Under the pieces are notes generated by a model. The model did no database searches. It was not told the origin of the DNA and saw only the letters and a program-made list of their open reading frames with translations. From Collybiopsis luxurians FD-317 M1 (taxonomy: Eukaryota > Basidiomycota > Agaricomycetes > Agaricales > Omphalotaceae), in NCBI GenBank assembly GCA_000827265.1, contig KN834758.1, positions 744,001-808,000 on the forward strand: a stretch of DNA of 64,000 nt, in the 5' to 3' direction. Each line of letters starts with the position of its first letter. The stretch's first letter is position 1. Both the position numbers and the translations under genes were made by a program. Below are positions 55,750-64,000 of the stretch, piece by piece.

Positions 55750-57510
55750 TCAGAACCTCCAAATCTTCAAAGAACTATCCCGCACCCTAGGATAGTTCTT
55801 TTTTCGATATACTGCAACTTCTGTATCAACCGCGACGTCAATACTAGTCCCGACGTCTGAATCCTCAGAATCCGAATCTGAGACAGCATCGAACCACCGA
55901 GAGCCCGAGGTTGATAACAAACTAGACGATGACGGGTGGAAAGCGACGCTTCCAATCGAGTCTGAGGAAAAACAAGAGTAGGATTAAATAAACGAGCAGG
56001 AATAAGGAGCGGTATAACGTCCAAACTACATACCGTCATGCGCAGGGAATACTAAACTTGGAGGCACGATTGTCGATTCGGGCAGCTCTTGACCTTCACC
56101 CGCAACTGCACCGTCTGTTTCGTCAACATCGTACATGTAGACATTACCATCCTAGCAACGAATATAAGTAAACAGCTAATCATAAATTAGAAACAAACAA
56201 ACAAACCTGACGCCCGACAGCCAGCCATTTTCCTCCGATATCCAGGTCGAATCGATGTTTCTGATTCGAGGTCTCCTTGAAAACTCCTTCGTCTACGCCT
56301 TCAGCCGACACAATACTGGAGATTGAAGATTGGATTGGAGAAAATACTTTGAACGGCTGGTCGACATTCGTTCGAATATCCCAGCAGAATAAACGCGTAT
56401 CTCGACGGTAAGAGGCATAGAGTAAATGTGGCTGCATAGGGTTAAATTGAAGCTGAGAACCAAGCACAAAAGTGCTAATCAGTCAAGTCCCAAAAACGAC
56501 GAAGTTTCAGCTGTACACACCTGCATAACGCCACCGCTCGTCCCACCGCCGCAAAACATTAACGGAAACTCTCCTTGAGATTCACTGAAAAGGGCGATAT
56601 TGGTCCGGTTGGCATTCAACGAACCAGCTGCAAAAACATCCGATTCGTAAGATGGGCAGAAGGCTAGAGCCGAAATGATTCCTGACAGCGAATGAGCACC
56701 AAGCTCTTCAAGCAAAGACTCTTTAAATACCTTTCAGCCCATCTTTGCTCTTTTTAGTTGGGGTAGTGGGCAAACGAATACCTGCACCGGGCGAAGCAAC
56801 GTCGAACACCTCAATAGCGTCTTCAAAACCGCAGTAAAGCCTGGTGTAGAAAGCCAGTCAGAAACTAGGTCCATCATTCATGAATGTGTATATACTTTTG
56901 AGCAGAGAGATTAAATGCTAGACTTTGCGGCGCTATGACTCGTTCCCGATGGTCCACAATAGGGTAAGAAGCTCGAAGCTGAATCCATCAAGGGTCAGTA
57001 GTGAGATAACATTCGCACAGGCTATGATATACTTACCCGCCCATCTGAAGCATCCAGCAACTTAACAGGACATTCTCGAACGGATGCCACGAAACAGAAC
57101 GTAGCTGCGTCTTGCAAGGTAGCCGTTGGATACCAAGCAAAGTCTACAATAGACGCAGGCTGGGCGAACTGGCGGAATGAAATCGGATTACTATAGAAGC
57201 CGCCGAGCTGAGAACAACGACTATTCCCAAGAATATGACGCGTACATACAGCGTTCCTAGCCTAAAAGATCTATTTTCGCATTGGGAAAGAAATGTAGAG
57301 CCATCTGGACACCTATAGAGTGGAAATTAATACTAGGCGTAAAAGTTGTAAAGATCAGCTGTATCTATTCTCAAATCAGAGAGATCTGACGTACCATTTA
57401 GTAATTCTTGCAAAGTTTCCAGGATAGTCCACATCTTCATCCAGATTTAACGTGTTTTCCAGCGTCGGGGGCCGCGAGATATCGAATTGAGGGGGCGTCC
57501 AGGTCTCCAT
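55750..57510 (-). CDS. WD40 protein, WRAP53/TCAB1 (telomerase Cajal body protein)-like
   Basis: The animal counterpart binds the CAB box of small Cajal-body RNAs and telomerase RNA; yeast Swt21 is distantly related. Starts METWTPPQFDISRPPTLENT at 57510. Family-diagnostic stretches after splicing seven or more introns: RASYPIVDHRERVIAPQSLA, FNLSAQKLYCGFEDAIEVFD, GIISALAFCPSYESDVFAAG, FCGGGTSGGVMQLQFNP and LLYASYRRDTRLFCWDIRTN. The order matches the animal protein's central propeller. The last exon continues past the obvious frame: DSIGSVAFHPSSSSLLSTSG, an acidic insert, then DSSLKIWRF and TGA at 55750-55752. No zinc finger or other domain is attached. RNA binding is inferred. Confidence 0.8.
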
Positions 57511-57706
57511 AGGTAAGTTGCAAGCGCCAAGCGCTCAGAATGGCACCTGGCGCTTACCTCAAGCTTACCTTCAGACCAACTTCAGACTCTCATCGCATCA
57601 ACAAAAATTCTCATTTCAAGGACCAGCACGCATATACACTTCATGTTACTACTGTAGTACTCAATGAATGCTCCTTGGCCACGCACACACCGCGTTCCAA
57701 TCAAAG

Positions 57707-58379
57707 TCAAGTAACAACTTTTCCCAATCCCTCTACGTGCCATACGAAACCAAGGTGAGGCACACGAACAAACAAAATGCAAAAAAAAGCCAACGTACCC
57801 TTTCCCAAATCCGTCATCTTGAAGATACTCGTCGACTTCCGTCCTTGCGCATCCGTCTTGAACAACTCTCCCTGTTGCGTCTGGATGTTCACCGTCCCAA
57901 ACGCAAGGTTCCTCGGCCCACAAACCGTCGCGGTATTGTACTCAAACTTGACTTTGAATTCCACCACGTTACCGTTATGTTTGATCTCCCCTTCCTTTTC
58001 GTAATTGTCAAATTTGATGCTCTCATGTTGGAAAGCAGAAGGTGGGTGTGTTTTTGTGTCTGCGAACCGGTCAACGAGTTCCATGACCATTTCGAGGTAA
58101 AGCGGATGATTATTTTCGTTTGTAGCCTGAGACCCGGAGCCGTGGACAAAGTCGACTGTAGCGAGTAGAGGCGCGTCGGGAAGCTGCGAATCCGTGGATG
58201 AGCCACGAGAAGAGCGGGTTTCGATATTGCTCGAAACCAGCTGTAAGTAAGGATTTTAATGCACAATGATCGGAGAGAAAAGACCCACAACGACTTACCC
58301 TTAGCGGTGACGCCCAGGAAGCAGGAATTAAACTAACACCAAAGGCGGCAAGGTACACAAAAGAAGATTTGAAATGCAT
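57707..58379 (-). CDS. Small secreted protein, unrecognised
   Basis: Starts MHFKSSFVYLAAFGVSLIPA followed by SWASP, a convincing signal peptide with a cleavage site after Ala-Ser-Trp-Ala-Ser. An intron begins with the strong donor at 58312. The acceptor that keeps the frame open seems to be the AG just before CAATATCG (~58235), giving NIETRSSRGSSTDSQLPD. The mature part of about 170 residues includes YLEMVMELVDRFADTKTH, YEKEGEIKHNGNVVEFKVKF and FGTVNIQTQQGELFKTDAQG, with one Cys. It ends at TGA 57707 if read through, or earlier or later if GTACGT at 57798 is a donor. I recognise no domain; it could be an extracellular or cell-wall protein. Confidence 0.6.
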
Positions 58380-58897
58380 TGTGGATACGGAGGGATATTG
58401 GGCAGAATGTCGTGAAGCTTGGGAGATAAATGTGTGCGTGCGTTGTCTTTGACCAGCAAAGAGGCGAATGATAAACACGACCAGCGAGTTGGGAAGCTGG
58501 TACTACCGTACTGAGTCTCTTTTATACGCCAGTAGTCTTGCGACTAGTCGCCAAACGGGTCCCGTCAGAGTCGTATAGTCACAACGTATCAAGGGGTGCA
58601 TCGCGTATGGTACATTCTGTCAAGTCCGGAAACATTATTTTTCATGAGGCTGTCTATGTACTACGACAAGTACCATTGTCTAGGAGAGCAAAATTAAAGC
58701 AAAAGCAAAAGCAATATCATCTACTTGAACATGATATACAGATAAAGTAAAAAGCACCCTACTTGGATGCGACATGCAAAAAGTGAGCCATGATGCTGTT
58801 TTGATGAGATGAGAGGGTCGTCCCAATAAGGGTCGATATGCAAAAAACAGAAGAAAAAAAAAACACAGCAAAAACAAACTATGCTCCGATCACTCGC
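58380..58897. other. Intergenic region upstream of the secreted-protein gene
   Basis: 518 bp between the secreted-protein start and the MscS stop. It contains a TATA-type box at 58519-58526 and A/T-rich DNA near 58850; no gene seen. Confidence 0.5.
58519..58526 (-). promoter_or_regulatory. TATA-type box of the secreted-protein gene
   Basis: TATAAAAG on the minus strand, about 140 bp upstream of the ATG. It is one of the better TATA matches in the window and fits a strongly regulated secreted-protein gene. Confidence 0.45.
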
Positions 58898-61800
58898 TCA
58901 CCCATCCCCAGCCAACCCAACCATGACTTTTTTGCTCTTCGTCTTCCTCGCCCTCAAATGCGACCCAACCAAACCTTCAGGAGGAGTAAACCCAAGAGCC
59001 GTCTTGACTCCGGCTTCCTTCTCCGCGCCAAGCGCAGCAGCAGTAGCAGGAGTAACACCTCCTTTCGAACCTGACCCTGACCCTGACCCGCCATAAATGA
59101 CATCCACTCCACCATCCGGTCCTTCCTCAACCTCGTATCCATCAAATCCAGGCGAGGAAGGTTGGGCTCCCCAATCAGCAGAGCCGTTGGCTCCATCGGC
59201 ATAAACAATGGGTTGAGTAGCTTCGTAACACATAATACCTAATTGACGAGTATAGTGCTGGACGGCGGCGTGGAAAGCGGTCTTGCGTGCACAACGGAGG
59301 CCCCAATCTTGCCACGTTCTTTGTATGCAATAGTCAAATGAGCGGATTGTATGCGGACATAGGAACCAAAAACTCGAAACGTACCCGTTATGCCCAATAC
59401 CAATCGTGACCTCCAGATATCTTTGAAAGTTGATACTCTGCAGCATGACAGCTGTGGTAGGAACGAACCATCGATTCTGTTCCGTCGCAAGCCAATTGTT
59501 CAAGCAGGTCTCCAATTCATTCAGTTTTTCGATTGGGGTCTTCCAGTGAAGTTGCAGAGTCACGTTCTCGTACATATCTCCAGAACGGCGGACGTTAGTG
59601 CTGGAAAGAAAGGAATAAGCGATTTATCGACATAAGTATACCACTCGAAAGGACCACCTACATGAACTTGGCGAAAAGCTGACTGTTAAAATAATAAGTT
59701 TCCGTGCCGTCTACGCGCGTGAAGACGGTGGCGAATAGACCCATCTTCTTCACGACGAGGATCTCATCGTCGATAAAGCATCGGTCACCAGTATCGTAAG
59801 GGCTAAAAGAAGTAATTTAGATCTGTCAAATCAGGAGGAGTAAAAGAACAAACAACTCACTGAGTGACAAACAAAAACATAATCGAGTCGAACGCACTCG
59901 ATGCACTACTCTTGAAGATGAAACTCGCTCCAACAAACAACGTATAAACACTACTCAGACTAGCCCCAATTTGTACGCCAAACACCGACAAGGAGATGAA
60001 AAACAGTATCACCAATGCAAAGAAAAACAAAATTTGATCCAAACTCTTCAAAGCCTTGCCAACATCCCTCATTGATCTAGCAAGGAATCGACGTTCTTTA
60101 TACACCTTGAGCAGCGTAGTTTTGATCTCCGCACGGGATATATCACCGTTATTATCCTTGTCGAATACGCGGAAAGCAGTTTGGGCAGCGGTAGTGTCAG
60201 GAAATGCAGGGTGGAAATCAGTAGGGAGAAGATAAGTCCTTCCTTGGCCGGGAGGCTTGAATTTGAAATAGATCGCCCGTGCGAGTCGCTTAGCCTCGCT
60301 ACTTGAGCCTACGCCACTACCAAATCCTAAAACGCCAGCGATCCCACCGTTGGTATCGTCGTCATCAGTGCCGCGTATGTTGCGAGCATCGTGAAGAACG
60401 GCACTTCTCAGAGCTTTGGCAGCAGCGGCGAGAGTTTCGCCGGCTCCGGCGGACGATTCAATGGAAGGTCTGGGAGAGTCAGAGCCGGGGGGGTAGCGAT
60501 GAGGTCCAGGAGGCGACAGAGGCGAAGAGATGAAGGGTGCTCCGGTAGAGGGTGTCAAGGGTCGACTGGATGGTGAAGGTGAATCATGCGCCTCAGAAAA
60601 GACTCCTAGTTCATGATCGCCAAATCCAGAAGGGGAAGATGCAGGGATGGCCGATAGACGTTTCTTGCCTTTGGTGTGACTTCCGAATCGGAATGAACTG
60701 AGAGTGGACTTCCTCGAGTTACCTACCACTGTGCGTTCATCGAATTCGTGATCAGTATCGGTGCCATCATCACTCCGCGGCCGGTGGTTTTGGGAAAAGG
60801 AAGTATTGTGTTTGCTATGTCCACTTTTGGTGAATCCAAATCCAGCCTTCTCCAATACCGGGGTCCCCCATCCCCATCCACTGCTCCTGCCAGCCGATTG
60901 ACGACCAAAGTTATGATGCTTCGGCCGGTAATTGCGCAGCTGTTCAATAACTTTAAGCGCAGTTTGAACCGACTCGAGACGATCTTTAAACGCCGTTGCA
61001 TGGAACGCAAATGCTATGGCATGTGAAAGCATCCTCTGCGCACAAACAACCAAGACGAAGAAGAACAAGAATTCAACCACTTGACCAAGTCTCTGAGTGT
61101 ACTTGGCACGGCTCTGGCTCGTATCTTGAGTATTGTAGAGGTCGAAGATGTGACCAAAGATGATGATCCATGAAGCCCACCCGGAAGCCGCGTAAAGAAC
61201 AGGTTTGAACGTGTTCTTGACCGAATTGTAAAGTTCGACGCGAGATTTTATTCTCTCGGATACATGGCCCCAGGCTGCAGCAATGATGAAAGTGGCGACA
61301 GTGGGGACAAGGTCAACGATGACGGCAAGATACCAGGAAAGTAATAGGTTGGCTGCAGCCCAGAATAGCCATGCTTGAACGTTCTGCTCGACGTATTTCC
61401 GATGAGACGTGGGGTTGTTATTGTACCAGTAGAAATGAATAAGAATGCCAGGCGCAACCAGAACACCGGCAAGAAGGGTGGAACCAATGAGAGACGAGAA
61501 AAGAAGGGTGATAATTCTATGCGACTGTCAAATTTTTTTCTAATTGAGGCGCTGCTGGACTTACCTTTTCAATCCCCATCCCGTTTTCTTACGTTGAACT
61601 CCCATCTTGTGCTCAAATTTAGCCTCTTCGTCAACAAGATCATCTTCACCACTCCAGTCATAATCCGAGTCATCTTCTTCGTCGTCAGTCCCAGCAAGCG
61701 AGACTGTATCTGCGGGATGGGTATTACTGGTAAAATCTCTGTTGGGAGGTGGCATATCGTCTATACGAAGGTATGCCTTGTTTGAAGCGACAGAACTAGT

Positions 61801-62229
61801 GGAAACAACAGGAATAGGTTCGAGGTCGACGGATTCAGGATAATGCACTTTGAGTTTGGTGTCTCGCAATTCTCCTTCCCATTTCTCGTCCGCACTGGCC
61901 TGTCGGTCACCTCCAAGATGTACTTCTTCGTTCATATTAACTTGAGATCTATAGGCAGGACTGGGCGGATAGGTAGAATAGGGATTATTGGAGTTTAATA
62001 GTAGTTCCTGGTTGGCCAGGTTGGAGGTACTGGCATACGGGGGAGAAGCGATGTCTTCTTCGACAGCCAAGTCCGAAGCGGAGAGAAAAGGACGGGGATT
62101 TTGTGAGCCTGAATGATTGACAGCGGATTCCGGTTTTTTTCCAGCAGCCGTTGGGGATGTGGGAGTGGTTGGAGAAGATTGGCTGGGTGCACCAGATGCA
62201 GCATCGGAGCTGCTGCCAGAGCTATTCAT
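58898..62229 (-). CDS. MscS-type mechanosensitive channel with EF-hand
   Basis: Fungal Msy1/Msy2-type channel of intracellular membranes. The acidic, Ser/Pro-rich N-terminus (~220 residues) ends at VQRKKTGWGLKR. Transmembrane segments follow (LIGSTLLAGVLVAPGILIHF, NLLLSWYLAVIVDLVPTVAT, LYAASGWASWIIIFGHIFDL, FLFFFVLVVCAQRMLSHAIA). A cytosolic insert carries one EF-hand with loop DKDNNGDISRAE (calcium-ligand pattern intact). After two more helices comes the pore-lining MscS region (VGASFIFKSSASSAFDSIMF) and the beta domain (YDTGDRCFIDDEILVVKKMG, TVFTRVDGTETYYFNSQLFA). The C-terminus is Gly/Ser-rich. The first true ATG is 62227-62229; the open frame upstream lacks an ATG. Calcium-dependent gating during osmotic shock is known for relatives. 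Confidence 0.9.
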
Positions 62230-62512
62230 TTTTGTGATACTGGTATTGATAGCTGATCCACCTGATATATGTTTCCAGGAGATGCTATTATACTTGTTGG
62301 TTGAATTCAATTGGGAGCAAGCCGATCCTGGGACTCCCTCGTGGAGCTACTAGATGCAGGTTATTCGGAGACAAGAAATTTTTTCAAGGGCCTTCGGTGT
62401 GAGCATCCCGGATATCCACTTTGAGGGCTCCTGTGACATCATCCTGCCAAGTTACGCAGCAACAATCAAGCAACAATGTGGCGCAAAAATGCAACCTTCC
62501 ATTCCTCCTATC

Positions 62513-62517
62513 AAAAA
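62513..62517 (-). terminator. Pol III terminator of tRNA-Val
   Basis: Run of five T on the minus strand, beginning three bases after the discriminator base of the tRNA. Confidence 0.7.
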
Positions 62518-62519
62518 CG

Positions 62520-62616
62520 TGGTTCGACCCGGTCTCGAACCGGGGACCTCCTGTGCACACAAGAATAATTCGCAAACCATGTGAGACAGACGTGATAACC
62601 ACTACACCACCGAACC
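62520..62616 (-). tRNA. tRNA-Val(CAC), intron-containing
   Basis: Folds as a full cloverleaf on the minus strand. The 7-bp acceptor stem (GGTTCGG with TCGAACC, last pair G-U) carries discriminator A. The D arm holds GTGTAGTGGTTATCAC. The anticodon stem TCTGT pairs with ACAGG and the loop carries CAC. The T arm is CCCGG-TTCGAGA-CCGGG. About 24 bases between positions 37 and 38 are a tRNA intron. Mature length is ~73. The A and B box promoters are intact. Confidence 0.93.
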
Positions 62617-63032
62617 CAATATCTAAAAAAGAAGTTGAAGAGTACACATCAGTCGCGAGAGGACAGAAGCTGCAAAAATCAGTATCGCAGTTGCTTTGAA
62701 CTTGAAACCGCGCCCTATCACAGTCACTGTCAGGGACATCTCAAAATGAGAGTTGTCGCACGACTTTATACTGCGCAGATTGACCAAAAATGATAACAGC
62801 GATCGGCGTGGGCATAAGTCTTCAACTGCGCAATTGCAATTGTAATCAATTCTGGCAATAATATCTGCCTTGAAGCTGACCATGTCTACAGCGTCGATTC
62901 AAAGGAGACTTGTTTCTGAGACGCGGGAAACTTCATTTTTACTTACCTATTGGCTTGAACATTCTGTCGAGGTTGACAGATGCATCGATACCACACTATC
63001 CAAAAAAAAAAATCTGAATCAATTTCGTCCAA
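62617..63032. other. Intergenic between tRNA genes
   Basis: 416 bp, nothing recognisable apart from the T-run terminator of tRNA-His. Confidence 0.5.
63002..63012 (-). terminator. Pol III terminator of tRNA-His
   Basis: Eleven consecutive T on the minus strand, about 20 bases after the 3' end of the tRNA. Confidence 0.7.
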
Positions 63033-63117
63033 TGTCCCTAGGGAGATTCGAGCTCCCGGCTTCGCGGTGCATGTCTAGAACCACAACACGATGATTTGAC
63101 CACTAATCGATAGGGAC
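63033..63117 (-). tRNA. tRNA-His(GTG), intron-containing
   Basis: Minus-strand cloverleaf. Acceptor GTCCCTA pairs with TAGGGAC, discriminator A. The D arm starts and ends GATT/AATC. The anticodon stem TCGTG pairs with CGCGA and the loop begins TTGTGG, so the anticodon is GTG (His). An intron of about 13 bases follows position 37. The T stem is GGGAG/CTCCC with loop CTCGAAT, where the usual T54 reads C. Mature length is about 72 before addition of G at position -1. Confidence 0.88.
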
Positions 63118-63774
63118 GATGGAAAAAGAGGGAATGAAACGTCCTAAGTATTGAAATTTGACAGCATGATTAGTACTTACAAGGTTAAATGCTGCATGTT
63201 CTCGTTAAATGCCGATTTTGGTACCATTTCTCCAGGCCTTGGAATTATTGTAAGCTGGAGGACGAGATTTTCAAATCTGAAAGCTGAATTAACAGTGAGT
63301 ACTGCTGGAAGTAAGCCTCTGTTTCGGCTGGGAAAAAGAAAAATGAACAAAGGGAAAAAAGAACTTTCTAACTTGCTTTCCAATGATTTTTCCAAACTGA
63401 AGCCGTGCTGCGCAGCTGGGAAGATGTTGCATCGCGATCATCAGCAAGAATCGTCCATTGCGCAACTTGAAGGACCCATGGACGAGTGTCCGGACGTGGA
63501 CAAATGCGTCAAGCGCTCACCAAGCGCTACACCTGTTGAGCGTCTATTTACCCTTTGCGATTGCTATACGATCTGCCACCTCTGTTGGTGTGGCGAAAGG
63601 AAATACATAAATTTAATTTGGTCTCAGAGTTGCTATAAAGTTTCCATACGTCTTTTTTGATTGAGCTTCGTCGTCGGTGACTCGATTCCACTGCATCCAC
63701 ACGAATATGTAATAAGTCGCTTATAAGCACGCCACTCTCCCCTTCATCTCTTCGACTACTAAGCCCTCACGAAT
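63118..63774. other. Intergenic, no gene supported
   Basis: 657 bp upstream of tRNA-His. It has an uninterrupted 169-codon frame on the plus strand (63151-63660) with no recognisable protein character, treated as chance. Confidence 0.5.
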
Positions 63775-64000
63775 CTAGGAGGTACTCGCTGGCTTCATTT
63801 GAGCAGGAAGCCGCAGTACAAAATTTTTGTCTACTACTCCCTCAGCTTTCAAGTAACCAATAGCTTCCTGTAAAAACTTCTGAGGCGTCGCGGGTTTGAG
63901 CATCTGGAGGTCTCTAATAATCTCTCCACGTTGGTTCAGGTCTTTAAATTTGGCCGTAACTCTGAGGTCCTGAACAGTCTTGCCAGACGACCGATCAAAT
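63775..64000 (-). CDS. 3' end of an unrecognised protein gene (truncated by the window)
   Basis: The reading frame enters from the window edge and stops at TAG 63775-63777. It shows 74 residues including SSGKTVQDLRVTAKFKDLNQ, RGEIIRDLQMLKPATPQKFL and GYLKAEGVVDKNFVLRLPAQ. The helix-rich, evenly charged composition and lack of stops look like real conserved protein, but I cannot assign a family. Confidence 0.6.
   Translation of the reverse strand, partial: FDRSSGKTVQDLRVTAKFKDLNQRGEIIRDLQMLKPATPQKFLQEAIGYLKAEGVVDKNFVLRLPAQMKPASTS

Noticed and set aside
63151..63660. 169-codon open frame beside tRNA-His
   Set aside because: Unspliced, no motif, unusual Cys-rich end and no promoter cue. Treated as chance.

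Overview
The window looks like nuclear DNA of a mushroom-forming basidiomycete (Agaricomycetes). Genes are dense, on both strands, and split by many short GT-AG introns of roughly 45-60 bases. Several families are typical of that group: a DUF6534 membrane protein, a DUF6741 protein, an APSES/ankyrin Mbp1 factor and a fungal zf-PARP protein. The species cannot be named from sequence alone. All CDS coordinates below are genomic spans from start codon to stop codon, introns included.

Layout. 1-1.9 kb: 3' part of a cytochrome P450. 3.0-9.0 kb: Shg1/BOD1-like COMPASS subunit (-), uroporphyrinogen decarboxylase (+) and a kinesin-10-like motor (+). 9.5-21.2 kb: housekeeping block with Cdc14 phosphatase (-), Sam50 (-), Mbp1 (+), mitochondrial uL24m (+), an equilibrative nucleoside transporter (+) and a DUF6741 protein (-). 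22.7-34.5 kb: accessory metabolic block with an ACS-family MFS transporter (-), HpcH/HpaI aldolase (+), DLH/SnoaL-type protein (-), zinc polyol-type dehydrogenase (+) and a Zn2Cys6 regulator (+). 34.8-40.4 kb: zf-PARP protein, SnoaL-like protein, FAD monooxygenase and alpha/beta hydrolase. 41.9-48.3 kb: DUF6534 protein, Kv-beta-type aldo/keto reductase and a kelch protein. 48.7-62.2 kb: Clr4/Suv39-type histone methyltransferase, Nic96, a WRAP53/TCAB1-like WD40 protein, a small secreted protein and an MscS channel with an EF-hand. 62.5-63.1 kb: two intron-containing tRNA genes (Val-CAC and His-GTG). The window ends in the 3' end of an unrecognised gene.

The main observation is in the 22.7-34.5 kb block. 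The 11-base pattern CGGATG-NN-CCG, a CGG-N5-CCG inverted triplet pair of the kind Zn2Cys6 factors bind, was found by eye three times. It lies upstream of the aldolase (25998-26008), between the divergent hydrolase and dehydrogenase (29059-29069), and upstream of the Zn2Cys6 gene itself (30710-30720). I found no other copy in the window. This suggests a self-regulated catabolic cluster: import of an organic anion, oxidation by the zinc dehydrogenase and retro-aldol cleavage by the aldolase. The substrate is unknown.

At smaller scale, protein-conserved reading frames can only be joined by assuming several non-canonical GC-AG introns and one apparent 3-base microexon. The Sam50/Mbp1 bidirectional promoter carries an ACGCGT box, the site that Mbp1-type factors bind.
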